This document shows positions 49,143-62,700 of a stretch of DNA of 64,000 nucleotides, piece by piece. This stretch comes from Acanthornis magna. Its lineage: Eukaryota > Chordata > Aves > Passeriformes > Acanthizidae. The position numbers and the translations under genes are program-made. The stretch spans positions 11,766,501 through 11,830,500 of the forward strand of contig JAWUZG010000056.1 of the NCBI GenBank assembly GCA_036785705.1, in the 5' to 3' direction. Positions within the stretch are counted from its first letter, which is position 1, and every line of letters starts with the position of its first letter. The notes below the pieces were generated by a model. That model ran no database searches, had not been told where the DNA came from, and saw only the letters and a program-made list of their open reading frames with translations.

Positions 49143-51314
49143 CATGGGCAATTCATCTTCTCTGACCCAGCTCAGCCCTTCAGAAGGATGGCTTTCCAGA
49201 ATGCAATAAAGTCTTTGAAACCATGTTTTAATACAGAATCCATAGGCGTGGAGACCTAAATCTTCATAGACTCTGCTCATTACTGCCCAAATTTGATAAT
49301 TGTTAATACTCTGCTATCTAAAATCACCTCGAATGTGACATGTGTGCTCCTAAGAAATGCCACATGGAAGTTCACCTAACAGGGCACTGGGTGGCACTGG
49401 AAGAAACATGCAAAACTGGTTCCTGCCAACTTCACAATTATTTTTCCAGGTAGACAGAAAACATCATGCAAGCTTGGAGTGACAACAAACTCAGGAGATT
49501 CAAGGTGAGAGCCACAGACCATGGGCGTGGCTGTAGAGCCTCTCTAATGGCCACACTCTGGATCACATGAATGAGATGTGCTGTGACCGCATAGCATTAA
49601 TGTCCTTTCATGGGAATGGGCACCTCTTCCAAGACACAAAACTGCAGCAACCTCTTGCTAGGGACACTTTCTACTGGTGGGCTACACGCATCAGGCTCCA
49701 CCATGATCTTTGGTGAGGCTGTCCCTGTTGGGAATACACACAGCTGGTGGCATTAAACCTCCTCACAGTGTCACAGCTTGGACACAAAAGAAAGATGTGA
49801 GTGATCATATCCTATCTGGGCCTTGCCTTAGAGAGTACAGCGTGCTGCTGGTGCTTAACAGCAGTAAAAGCAGCCTTTCATCCAACCTGGAGGAAGAGCT
49901 TCCAGCTTCATCGCAGTCTCAGTATCTGCCTCTTTTTGCTCCCCATTTTCTCTTTCCAAAGTTGGCACCTGAAAGTTTTCTCTGCATTAATTCCAGACAT
50001 TGTGTAAACACTCTGCTTCGATTTACTTAAATGGGGCTGTTTCAGCACTAGCTTTCCTCCCAAATAGATTTCCTGTCTCATAAATTCAAGACATGAACAG
50101 TTTCGTTTTGCTAGGAAGGTGGAATCTCAAACTGATCCTCCCTTTGGGATGACCTGGAAGACAAAAGGGCAAATGGCATGGGAGAGGGCCTGGGGATTTC
50201 TGGTTACTGGCTGAAAGAGGGGAGCCATCCTGCCATGTGCTCTTCAGGAGGTAGTGCCAGTGGTCCAAGAGACTGTTACTATTTGCCATAAATAATCTGC
50301 AAGTTTTGAAATCTACCAGTTTCTTGGCTTTTTTTTTTTCTTCATAACCCTAGAAGATGGAGAACCATCTTTTCTTGCTGAGCACATCACTGGCGTTCTC
50401 AGTGGAGAAGCAAGGGATTACTATTTTCTCCCGTATCCAGGTCCTCAAAGTATTTTTGACGCCTTGGAAAGGCACATGCATGTGAAATGTTCACACACAC
50501 TCTTTGTGCATAGCAAGCAGAGAAAGCCCTAGGAGTAAAAGGGCTTTTCCTCTCAGCCTCTACCCACTGGGACTTCAGATAATTTCCCCGGCAGCAATGT
50601 GAACCCCCAACCTCAATGCCTCTGGGAATGATATGATCATCCTCAGTTCTGAAGGCACTGGGCTCACTTTGCCTTCCAGCTCATGGAGAGGGCACACAGT
50701 ATAAAGAGACCACAAGCTTCTCATTCTGACTGTAAATGAGGGTTTTGCTGCCTTGGCTGTGTCGAACAAGACTCTCCTACTTCTCCATTTCCTCTGCCAG
50801 CAAACCTCTGACAACTAAATTGAGCACAAAACAGCCATGCCAGCTTGTACTTCTCTAGGAAGTTGAATGGTACAGGAAGGATTAAGGAAGAGAAGCAGCT
50901 TTTCACTCCCATCTCTGGTTCTAGGAAAACTTAATCAATGGCTGGGCATTGCACCCGCTGAAACTGCCTCATGCATGACAGCAGGAGAATGGTTCGCTGT
51001 CTCCTCTCATTTCCTCCTTGACCAGCTCTCCCAGACCACTTTGTCCCCCTCTTGACAGCTTCAGCAGTGGTGACAGACTTTGTGGACCGTGGACAAAGCG
51101 CTCCCTCTTGGTCCCTTCCAGGGCCGGGGCCAAGCAGCCGGCGGAGCTGAGCAGGGGCAGTGCCCGAGGCTGCTGTCTGGCTCTGCAAACCAGGGCCTTT
51201 CCTGTAAGTGTGTGGATGGCTTAAGGCCCTGTAGAAATCCCACCAGATAATCTCTTCTTTCATGTTTTCCTTTTCTATTCATCCCCAGTCACTCCCCCAG
51301 CCATTGCCATCTCA

Positions 51315-51660
51315 AGGCCCTGTCCATCCTGGCCTTGAACACTTCCAGCAATGGGGCATCCACAGCTTCTCTGGGCTACCTATCCTGGTGTGTCATCACC
51401 TCCACAGGAAATAATTTCTTCTAAATTTCTAATCCAAACTGCCCTCTGTCAGTTTGAGTCCATTCCCCCTCGTTCTGTCACTATGTGTTCCTGTCCCAAG
51501 TCCCTCCTCAGCTCTCCTGCAGCCTCTTTAGGTACTGGAAGGTGCTCTAAGGTCTCCCTGGAGCCTTCTCCTCTCCAGGCTGAATAATCCAGCTCTCCCA
51601 GCTACTCTGCATAGCAGAGGTATTCCAGAACCCTGAGCATCTTCACAGCACTGCATCCCT
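51315..51660 (-). mobile_element. CR1 retroposon 3' part
   Basis: The plus strand reads CTTCCAGCAATGGGGCATCC, ACAGCTTCTCTGGGC, TCCCCCTCGTTCTGTCACTA and GGAGCCTTCTCCTCTCCAGG, a long stretch of CR1 in reverse orientation. It covers the region just upstream of the usual 3' tail. Confidence 0.93.
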
Positions 51661-54082
51661 GTACAGTTCCTTCCTTTTTTTTGTGTGCTCAAACTGTTCT
51701 TTTACCATGAGACCATTCTGGTGTGCGGTGCCCTCTTCACTCTTTACTCAGACACACAGAGTGCGTTTAATTTAATTTAACCGGCTCAGTCAATAACTTC
51801 TGTTTAATTTAGTGCTGCTCCATTGCTTTTGGGGGATAGAGTACAGTCAGCTGTCCTGTCCTGCACCAGTCATTCCAAGGGGATTTCACCATGCAGGGAA
51901 CACCAAGGGATGCTCAGCTGTGCACGCTGGGGGCACTTCCATTGGGCACGGACACTCATCCACTGCTCCTATTCACATGCCAGGTCACTTTGTCCAAACA
52001 GTAATTCCTGCCTTTGGTTCAGACTGTCCTTTTCTTCTTGGGAAGAAACCAATGGGGACTCCAGGCAGAAAATAAATCTTTCTCTTGTGTTTTTCTACTA
52101 CAGTGATGCTTTAGAACCAAGCCAAATTGTACAGCGGAGAACAAAACACGACAAGAAAGAAGATAACGACAAAATAGTTCACAGCCAAACAAGCTTGTTT
52201 TGGGGCTGCCACAGAGAAGGACCATCCATCAGAGGCCTCAAAAGCTTTAAGTCCTATTTTATGAGACTGGCAGGGAGCTAGAAAGAAAGGAGCAAGGTGA
52301 TGGAAAACATGCTTAAGAAATTGTCCTTTTTCAGCCTCTGACCGTTCCCTGCAGTGGGTGTTGTTCTCTGGGTGATGTATTCATCCACCCAGGAGGAAAG
52401 GTAATAGGACTCCTTATCATAATAGAGAGAATAAGTGGCAGAAGAGTTTCAGTTCCTTGTCTTGAGATTTCCATCTTTGCTCACACCAGAACTTCCCCAA
52501 GAAAACCCTTCAAACAAACACTTCCTGAAAAAAGCAACAAAGGTCAAAAGATGCAATTTTATTCACATGGGACCCATTGCTCAGTGCAAAACTCAATCAC
52601 AGCCTTTTCCTTTTTTTCCAAAGGAGGTCTCAGTGTCTTCTCGAGATTCTGCCCACACTGAAAGGTCTGTTCCCTTCAAACACACGGTGAAAATACCCTA
52701 AAGAACAGGCACACTGCACTGGAAATACAGCCAAACTCTTTGACCTGAATGTATATTGTGTACAGAGAGATCCTTTACATATTCATGATTTTATAAATGG
52801 ACTTAGGTATGGTATAACTTAGGAGAAAACAGTGTGGATGTGACATCGAAGGAGAGAGCAAGAGGAAGACAATTAGCCTCTCCAAAGTGAGTTTCAGTTA
52901 GGGTCAATGGATGAATATCAATAATCTTTTCATTTCAGCTCAGATCTCAGGACTCCACTGAATTATCCCAGCATAGGCAGACAGCAGTCTCTGCCTTAGA
53001 GATCTTGGAATTTAGAAAGTGTGCTGCTGGCCAAGCCCAGAGAGCACAAATGTGAATTTGGGGAGACCACGGGAATCCTGAATAAAAGCAAGGCTCTTAC
53101 ATGAAATATAAAATTATTCTGTGAGGTGTAGACTGTGAACGGAAAGAAATGTAACCTTAACATAAGCCACAGACATTCGGAGAGCCACTGCTGCTAAGCC
53201 CAAATCTGCAGTTTGCTATGCAAAGTCCATATGTCATACCTTCAAAAAGAGAAAGTGAAGTATGGAGGAAACCAAAACAGCAATTAGATGGGAAAGACAA
53301 GTATTCTGAGAGGTAAATAAATTCCTGTGTACGAGATGTGGTTGAGGGAGAGTGCCAAAACCTTGTCCAGTGTTTGGTGAAGTCTTCTGTAAGGGCAACA
53401 GAAAATGTTGTTTTTCCAGAGATATGTGGAACAGCTTAAAACCAACAGCGCCCACATTTTGAGGAACAGAAAGGCACCAACACAGATTCCTTTGTAGGCA
53501 GAATAACTGCCTAGCAAAGTGTTTAAAGCCTGCAAATATGGTCCAGCATCAATGGAGAAGATGAGGGCTTTAAAATGGATTCTGGAGCATGTTATGCTGG
53601 TATTTTAACAAGTATGCAGCAATACCAAGGGAAACTGCATAAGAGTAAAATTTGTTTTATATTATTGGCATAAAAGACCAATTCAAAGGCAAGTAATAAT
53701 TATAATTTATTTTAACCTATCTTGTCATTCTTCCAATAAGACGGGCAGGTAAATTATCTGGAGGCCAGATCCAGCTACCACTGGAATCAGCACTAAAGAT
53801 GCCATTTACCTCTGAGGCTGGGAATATTAACCCCAAATTCTTCTATTAAAACCTAGTCTAGACAGGTAACTGCTTGCAAGTCCTGAAAAGACAGCAGGGC
53901 GAGCCCTCAAAAGGATGTCTAAATCCCCACAAGCTGGCACAGAGCACTCTGCTTTCAGACAGAAGAAGAACTAATTCCTTAAAACAATATAGCGAGGAAA
54001 ATCCCATATGGCTTTTACGCACAGTGGGAGAATGGGATCAAATCATACATAACATTTGGGCACTGTCACAGAGCAGTCTGCA

Positions 54083-54120
54083 GATCATGGAAATCATGGA
54101 AGATCATGGAGATCATGGAA
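54083..54120. repeat. ATCATGGA short tandem repeat
   Basis: Four imperfect copies of ATCATGGA-like units spaced 8-11 bases. Confidence 0.75.
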
Positions 54121-57100
54121 ATTCTACAGCTGCAACTGAAGAGCCATCACGGAATTAGGGGACATGGATGTGCCACTGAAATAAACCACACAACAGGAGA
54201 GATGTTCAGGAAAATAGCTGACAGCTAAATGTTCAAACAAAAAATATTCTCTAACACTTAGGATGAGCATTCCTGCAACCATGGCTGAATGAGTCATGCT
54301 CTCAGTTAATGATTTTTAATGGAAGTATAGTGGGAAGGTGAGGGGCAACAGTGATATTTACTTTGGCCCTTAAAATTTGATCCATACAGACTCCAGCCTT
54401 GTCCAGAAAATATCTGGAGTCTCTCAAGCCTCCTGTGGGCATTGGGGGTGTACAAAGTGCACGCTGGACATCCTCTCCCCTTAGGCTGTGAGCTCTGCTT
54501 GCTCTCAGCACGACTCAGTGAATCTCCTTCCCACCATAAGGATGCTGCAAAAGGGAATGAAAAATAAAAGCAAGTCTTTTGGAGAGCAAGAGACACCAGA
54601 CCCACTGGTCATGGACAAATTTAAGAGATGGCTTCTAAACGGAGCTTTCAAGGATCTGAAGTACAAGTTTTGACACTATAGCAAAGGATACAGTGCTCTC
54701 TTGTGAGATATCGTGAGGTTTCTGGGAATGTCAAAATTGTGTGGTAAAACTCTGATGGTCTGCCAAATTGTGCACAGTATTTCAGAAGTTAGAGATGCAA
54801 ATGGATGAGCAAAGCACATAATGGAATTTGCAGAACTGATTCTCTCTGTCTTGGGGTATTCTGCTGTAAAACTGGCTTTGAATCCCTAAAGCAACTTCTG
54901 GAAAAGGACTAATTTTATAAGGGAGAGAAACCCAATCAGCTATCTGAGCATCTAATGATCCTCATACCCAACCAGTTTAGTAATATTATTGTTTAATTAT
55001 ACCTAACAGCCCAGAAGAGAGAGACATCTCTAACGGGTGAGATTTACGATCTCTAACGGCATGCAGATTTACAGAAAACCAGTCAGCTTCACTGGAAGTT
55101 ACAGAACAGAAAGCAATCCAATTGAGAATGCAAGAAACTGGAAATGAACTGTGCCAGGGTTGAAGAGAAGGTGCCAACCAATGTATTTATCTTCATTTTT
55201 GCCAATACACATAATGGAGAAATGAGTAAGCTTCAGTGTTAATCTGAAACTGCAATGTGAGAAAGTTTCCATTTCAAGCATAAAATCCCCAACCTTCTTG
55301 TCTTTTCTGCTAGACTATGATTCTGAAGTTGCCAAAACACTCTTTCTCCATCATTACCTGAACACATGAGATGTCATGGTGGATGCAGGGGAAGTGGAGA
55401 ACTTCCCTAACATCTAGGAAAGAAAGGGCTCAGCATAACATTCATAAAGCACATGTGTTTATGTCAGTTTGGTGTGCTTATTCAAATAGGAGGCCAACGC
55501 CAATTGCATGCAAATGACCAAAACAAGAGCAGAAGTGAGGTACCCTGTGTGGATTTAAAAGCTGGAAAAGGGCAGTGTGATATCCAGCAGAGGCCAGCTC
55601 ACTCAAGAATTTATCTCATTTCTCGGGAAGGCTTTGTAGCCCACACTGAACTTGATTTTCTTAGCTGTATTTCTCATAGGGGTGATGGTGCCTGGGTGAT
55701 GTAATTCAGAGGTATGTTGCATGTGCCAGTGAGAGCTGGAAGCACAGCATTGAAGGTGAACTGAAAGGAAGATCATGGGTGACTCTGAGTTCTTCGTGTC
55801 TGTAACCCACATTCCTACCTGGATGTGGCAAAAGAAAGGCCAAATGGCCCCAAACACATCCATATGCTGATGGGTACAAAGGAAGGTGCATGTGCCTATT
55901 GCTGTGCCGATACAGCAATGATTTTGCAGATGAAATGGGTACAGCACTGCACAGGGGCTCAAGGCCATGCTGGGGTTGGTTTGGAGCATTCCAAAATGCT
56001 GGGCAGATTCAGAGCTGAACAACAAGAGCAATGAAGGCTTTTCCATCCTCTGCTAAACACAGCTCAACGTTATTGGTGGTGCTGAATCCTTTCACGTCTC
56101 CTGTAAGAGGCAGGAAGCCACACAACAGGACTGGGAGCTGACCCCTGCTGTAAGCAGCATCAAGAGGTTTTTTTAGGAGACAAACTGCAGGGAATCTGGG
56201 AATTATGAAGGCACAAAGATTTTGCCTTGTCTCTGGAAAAATGGCTCCTGGTCTTGCAGGACACCAGGAAGGGTCACAATCCCACGGGCTAGCTGGCTGA
56301 GCAAAGGGGTGATCCCTTTTCCTGCTGACACACAGCAATGGTTGCAGGGTAGCATTAGCTCTGTGGCTGCTGACCACCCTGTTTTTTGAGAGCAGACCCA
56401 AGTATCAGTGGTGAAGAGCTAAGCTGGGAGCCCAGTGCCCCTGTCTGCTGGTGCAGTAGGCAGTGTTAGCAGGGTAAGAACCCTGCAGCCTGATGGGATC
56501 GCTTACATATCAATTACTACAAGGCAGCAGGGTATTATTTATACAATAAGTGCTATACAAAACAACAGAGCAATATTTAGAGGGCAAATACTATGGATAG
56601 GAAAGCTACAATTTGTTCTGCAGCAGCAGGATGTTCTGTGCACTCCAAAGTGCCGGGCAGGATGAGGGTGATACTTACATGCCAGCTACTGTATGAGGAC
56701 AGGTTATTATTTAAACCCCAGATACAATGGTAGGAAAAGAGTATTATTTACTAACCAGATTGAATGCAATAGCAGCAGTGGCAGTAACTCCATGGTATAA
56801 TTTGCAACGGAGGAAAAGACATCATTTGCAGACCGGTTATTACAGAATGGGAGGGTGTTTGTTGTGGTACAGCACTGAAGTATTACTTTGAAGCTGAGCA
56901 CTGCAGAGGTACAGGGTATTATTTATACACCAAACACCAGAGAAACTATTTTTTTGGGGTAAGTAACAGTGACAGTTAATCATTTATATGAAAGCTATTC
57001 TGTAATTTCCAATATGTAACCTACATGATTATTTCAACCTTGAAACTGTGGTACAGATGATGTAATGTTAATTATACTGAGATCTACAGCTGCTCTACCA

Positions 57101-57588
57101 CAGGACTGCTAAGCTGGAATAATCTTCTGAAGTTGGTAGATTTATGCCAGCAAAACTACTGAATGTGCCCTGCCCTGTGCAAAGCCTGTGGTGCCTGGGG
57201 ATTTCCAGGGGTGTTTATCCCTGACCCTGTACAGGATCCCAGCAGGAGCTGCAGGTTTTGCTGTGGATTACAGGTTATTCAATCACCAGCACAGCGACTG
57301 CTCTCTCAGCAGAGGTGCAAATGATGGACGGGAGCTCCAGCTGGGAGGGATCAGCAACATTTTCATGTTCTGTTTATCAGCTGCTGGCCTTTGCATTTTT
57401 TTTTTCACACACCTTTCTCATCCAGTCTGTGATCTAACCTCAGGCAGGAGATGTTCCTTGGTTATTTCTTTTTAGTTTTCCCTACAGATTTTTGTGTCCT
57501 GTCAAATTATTCCTATTAAGTCAAATCTGCGTATCCTGCAGCCATCACAAACTATTCCTTTTGTCTTTCAGCAGTTGTCTACACTACT

Positions 57589-57603
57589 AAATAAATAAAT
57601 AAG
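57589..57603. repeat. AAAT microsatellite
   Basis: Short run of AAAT units. Confidence 0.75.
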
Positions 57604-59275
57604 TGTCCAAGTCCTCTGCCCACTGCTAACCAAGGGCACTGGAGAAGCCAAAGGCACATGGAAATTGCCAGACCAGATGAAACCAATGGTGTGTTCAGAC
57701 CAGTATCCTGTCACAGACAAGACCTACATTACCAGCTTCAGAGCTAAGTTCTCATCACTGAAAAATAGGGAGCAAATTGCTGAGGAGGAAGTTTCTTTTT
57801 AACACGACGCATTTAGTGGTTACCTTCTTCCTTGAAGCATGAGTATTTACATTCCATATTCTCCCACTAATGTACACTAGGTTTATTTGGCATGGCTTAA
57901 TAGACAATTTTACTCCTCCTGGGCCTAACCCGTGAGCTCTACCCTGCCAGAAGAAATTTCCTGTCATGATCACTTCATCCTCATGACACGAGGTGGTTGC
58001 TCTTGCAGACTCCCTTTTGTCTTGTGTCACTTGATGTGGCCTCTGTTGAAGTGAGTCCCTTTCCTCCAGTACCTCTGGCAGGTCAAGCTGTCCAGACCTG
58101 CCTCTCCTGGGACTTCTCATAGCCCGAGTTCTTCACAGCAATCACTGCTCCTTTCCATCATAAGCCCCCATGCAATGACAACCTGGGAGGAGCTGAGCAG
58201 TGAGGTAGGACTATTCATTCACCTGAGTTAATTCTGGGCCTTGCCCAAAGTTCTCCCTACTTCAACTGCCCCAAGTGTCCTCTGGCTTGCCCCAGAAACT
58301 GAGTTTTATGGAAAAGCCATGAGTGGCTATGCCTCGGTTGACAGAATGAGCAACTACAAAGGTGAAAACCCAGAGGATTATGCTTGTCAGAGGTCTTTCA
58401 TTTCCCTCTTGCTCCCTTCTCTCAGCAGAACTCTTTCTGTGGCTGTCCTCCTGTCCAGCTCCCCAGCACAGCAAGGTTTCCCCCTCAGCAGCCTCAGGAA
58501 CTGGCAGAACCACAGAAACCCCCAGGCAAAGCCAATTTCCAGGCAGTGTATACAGCAAGAACAGGCTCCTGGTGGCTTCTGGACCTCCCTGCATGACCAA
58601 CATGCCCAAGTCCCAGCATCTCCCTTATCCTTGCTTGGTGGCAGCAGCAATGACACGGCTCCAGCTGCCTCCATCAGTGTTCTGGAGCCTTTGGGAGCAT
58701 TAGATCACTAGGGCCGATGGCACGGCAGCTGGGCTTGTAAAGCAGGGGAAGGAAGTGGGAGCAAGGCGGTCCGTGGGGCTGCTACTTAACACCTCAGCGC
58801 ATTTCAACAGCTAAAGCACATGGAGGGTCTTGGGGTGCCCAAGCTGAATGATTCTGGTCTTTCTCAGCCTTCCCCCACCCTTCTGCTCTCTGGTCTGTAT
58901 GGAGCAATCACCGGGGAGGGGGAACGTCATGCAAGGGAGACATGGAAATTTTTCTTAAAAAAGGAAACTCCAACGAAAAACACACGGAGGAAAAAAATCT
59001 CAGTGTGAAGCGCCTCAAAGAAGGCTGCGCGGGTAGCGCGACAAAACCCCCTGCCTATTCATCAGGCCAACAAAAAGCTTCTTTAGATTTATACTGTGAG
59101 CCCATTGAGAGGGAGGGGAGGGAGGCAGCGCTCACACACCGCCCTTGTGCACACAGCAGGGCCCGCGGTCCTGCCCCGCACACACAGGCCGGGCTGTTCT
59201 GCCCGCTCACAAGGAAGCTCTGAGTTTTTAAAAGTAAACTGTAAGGTTTCCGTTGTTGCACTGGGCTCAAGTAAA

Positions 59276-59306
59276 TTTTTTTTTTTTTTTTTTTATAAAT
59301 ATATAA
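59276..59306. repeat. Poly(T) plus TA-rich run
   Basis: About 19 T followed by ATAAATATATAA. Confidence 0.8.
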
Positions 59307-59529
59307 CAGCTCTCTCTCTTTGCTGTCCCTCTCTCTCCTTCACTCTTTAAACAGCCCCGGCTGCTCTGGGCCGCTCGGCAGCCGTCGTGCGCTGGCTCCC
59401 TATGTGGTCCAGAGCTGCTATGAACACGGCTTTTGTTGCTGCTGCTGGGAAGCTGCCTGAGAGTGGCACACACAGCCTGGCTTGTTCCACACGTGGAGGC
59501 TGCACAGGGCTCGGGAAGGAGGGGGGCAA

Positions 59530-59558
59530 GGAGGAGGAGGCGGAGGAGGTGGAGGAGA
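59530..59558. repeat. GGA microsatellite
   Basis: Imperfect GGA/GGC/GGT triplets in the GC-rich interval. A GGT run follows at 59641-59654. Confidence 0.8.
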
Positions 59559-59720
59559 GCAGCTTGGGTTAGGTTGTCTTGTGGTGGAGCAGCCATCCCA
59601 CCACTGGCAGGGGAATGGGGGAAGCAGGGAGACGGAGGCGGGTGGTGGTGGTGGAAAAGATGCCTCAGGCAGCTAAGAAAGGTCCCGTTGATTTTTAAAA
59701 TGGGACCAGCTGGCCCTCCA

Positions 59721-62700
59721 CCAGCCCACGTTGCTGCCGGGTGTAAGTCAGCATGGGAAGGCAGTGAAGTCACTGGGTCTGTGCAACTTATGCTTGCAGA
59801 GGATCTGCCCCGGAGAGGGAAGAGGAGAGAAAAGATCAATAATGGAGTGGATTTTGGAGTTCCCGGGCTCCTAATAATTATGAGCATCCCTGGGTGGTAC
59901 CAGAGCACAGAACAACAATCTGACCTTTTTTAAAAAATGTACATTCATTCATTTGTTTCTGTCTTTTGAGTGATACCATCCATCCTATTTTTCTCTAAAC
60001 CCCTTAATGTTCCTCGCTTATTGGGGAGCATTTTACAGCCGTGAGCTGCCGTTTACTCTGATGGAATCTAAGTCAGCTGAATTTTGTTTAGTGTCCTCTT
60101 TTCCTCAGTAAGTTTTCCCCTCCACCTCTTTCACGCCCTCAATTTCCTTTCCTGTCTTCTCTCTTTGCCCATCCATCCTCCAGCCCTCGCGCTGCTGTCA
60201 AACCTGGCTACTGTACACGGAGGTGATTATATGAAACATTAAACAACAATTCAAGTGGAACAGATGGAGCTTCCCCCCCAAGACTGCTCAGGCTGCAGAA
60301 AGAGCTCAGCCTCTGTCCCGTCCAGTGATGGTGGGAGGTGATGCCTCCCCCTTTCTGCACTCTGACAGCTATTTGAAACATCTCAGAAAGGGGCAATGTC
60401 CCCTTTGACCTGTCAGGCACATACAGTCTCTTCAAGCCAGCAGGAAAATATAACGTCAAACAACCAAAGCAAAGAAAGAAATAGTTCAGCTTCCAATAAT
60501 GCCTCTGTGGGATTTGAAACCCCATGAAATTCAGTCCCCAAACCACTGGCCCCTCTGCCCAGCCGACATCCTTTACCAGGAGCTTATAGATGAAAACCAA
60601 AGTAGTGAGGAATGCTGAGAAATTCCTCTCTCCCAACTATTTCGTTGTGGGATGTTTCCCCCTTTCCACATCTGGCAAAGCTATTTCAGAAAGCAAGGAA
60701 AGCTTTTCAAACTGACGTTTTTTGGCTAAACAGCTCAAAAGGGAAAGGTTAAAATGTATGCTTTCTGCTGTGTGCAGAGCACTACTGAGCACAAGATCTA
60801 AATGAAAAGTCTTAAAGAGTAGTAAATCAACGGAAAGAAGAAATTTCTGACAGAGATTCTTACAGATAAAACCTTTTTTTTTGCTCTGTCTACTTCTGGA
60901 GAAGAGCTCAGCTCCCTGCAGACTATTGCTAAAAATATGCTTCATCTGTGAATGGATTTGGAAAACGGGCAGGTACTGAGGAACGCCTGGAGCAGCTCAC
61001 TGGAAACAGCCCAGGGGACTCTGCCAGCCGCCGGTCCCTGACATCCTCATGCAAGGGGAGAGCTGTCAAACCCTCGGCCATCCTGGCTCTTTTCATTCTC
61101 TTCCTGAATTTGTCAGCCCCTCCAGAGCCTAACACCCCTCCAGCTCCGGGACCACCCTTTGCCTGCCCTGTGGCAGAGCAATAACACCGAGCAAAGCCAT
61201 GAGCGCAAGGAACCCCGGCGCTGGTTGGGACACTCGGAACAAACCAGCAGGACAGCAGCCTCCATCCCCGGAGCTTGGGGACAGGCTCAGACACACCACC
61301 CGAGCTCCAGCGGCAGCTCAAACCCATCACAAACAAACACCGAAGGGTTGGAGGGTCTGCTGGGGAGGGAGAAGGGGGATAACCCTGTCTCTGCTCTCCC
61401 TCCTCGTGGTTCTGACTGCAGGATCTCTCAATCCTTGCTTTCCCTCCCTTCCCCAAGCCAACCAACAAATTTGACACGCTGGTGTAGGTCTGCTCCCCGT
61501 AAAGGGTGGGAAGCTGGTGAGGACCCTTCGTGCCGAGGTGAACACCAGGCACAGGCTCCCCTTCACAGCAGCGCTGCTTGCAGGAGGGAAAAGCTCTGGC
61601 TCAATCAATTTTACAACTTTTCTCACATTTCTCTGCTGGTTGCTCACCAGGGAAACAACCAATCCACGGACTGAGAGCCTGCTCCTGTGGAGCACTTAGG
61701 AAAGTTAAGGAAAAGACACCAAAGAGAAAGAAGGGAGGAAAGTGCGATACGTTACCTTTAACAGTTCAGTGCAGTGCTTCCAGAATCTAAGTCCCATACA
61801 CCTGGCAGAGAAATGAGGTCTTTTTCGGTGTTCAAGAAGTAAAGAGCTTGCCACTTCTTGCTGTTACTGTATGTCTTCTTCACAATCTCCAGATGAGTTC
61901 TCCTGCGTTTTTGGTTTGGCTTTTTTTTTTTCCTTCCCCGGTTCCCCAGAAGAAATCAAAATTCCCTATGTGGTATTTCAGGTCCTTTCAGGCAGTGGCA
62001 GCAGCAGCAAGCTTGAAGAGTAAGTACTGTGTGTGAATGGCAAAAAAGAGAGAGAGGGTTTCAGACCACATTAGCTGCCACTGGCTGCAAAAGAGACCAT
62101 CAAACTCCTGTCAGCCTCCTTAGATACCTCTTGAAGAGCTGGCACTCTAAGTGTATTGGATCCTCCTCTGGATTTTAGAGTAAAGGTAGGCAGGCATCCA
62201 GGGGGCAGGGGGAAATAGGAGGGCTTATGGACCGAAAAGGAAGCCCAGCCTCTTGGAAAGAAGGAAAAAAAAAAAAACCTCAAACCAAACACCCAACCCA
62301 GAAAAGAAAAGAAAGGGGGGAAAAAAGGAAAAAAGCATTACCAAAAAAATACTGTAAATTGAGAAAGCCGAATGGGGAGTGGGGGATTAAATTTAGCCCT
62401 CTGGTTTGGAAGCAAACTGGCTGGGGCACCACAAGTGGTTGAGAGAGAAGAAATAGTTTGTGTAATAAAAAGAGAACGTGGTTTATGCAAACTAAAATAA
62501 GATGAAGCTAATTAAGGAACCTGAGCAAAGTGTGTGTGTCTGCAGTGCAGTCAATATCACTGCAGTGTGAGCAGAAAGGAGCAGATCCACTGGGAAGCCC
62601 AAAGACAGCAGCAAACAGGACAGTTTGGGGAACTCCTGCATGGCCCCACTTGCTGCTGAGGGAGGTGATGGAGGTGATGGAGGGAAGGAAGGGATGCTCA

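Larger units (their letters stand above)
40904..59100 (-). other. ACAN: ACAN intron 1 (long, noncoding)
   Basis: At least about 18 kb of AT-rich DNA with no recognisable coding exon on either strand. The frames present are short and resemble no family. It holds two minus-sense CR1 tails, simple repeats and much unique sequence where cartilage enhancers might lie. The right border is uncertain because exon 1 is not identified. Confidence 0.65.
59100..59720 (-). promoter_or_regulatory. ACAN: GC/CpG-rich interval, candidate ACAN promoter or first exon area
   Basis: After about 18 kb of AT-rich intron, CpG and GC content rise at about 59.1-59.22 and 59.35-59.66 kb. The genome position (upstream of the coding start) fits the ACAN promoter. 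I did not find a strong minus-strand splice donor here: CTT|GTGAGC at 59210 is the nearest and is weak. Exon 1 is therefore unproven. A plus-strand TATAAATATATAA at 59294-59306 is probably just AT-rich repeat. Confidence 0.3.

Noticed and set aside
51315..51660. Possible coding exon resembling LEHFQQWGIHSFSGL
   Set aside because: It is the familiar reverse-strand translation of CR1, not a gene.
59294..59306. TATA box for a plus-strand gene
   Set aside because: It is the end of a poly(T)/TA-rich simple repeat with no gene downstream.
60929..61552. Minus-strand open frame of 207 codons
   Set aside because: It resembles no known family, has no supporting splice or promoter context, and its length is plausible for chance in GC-rich DNA.
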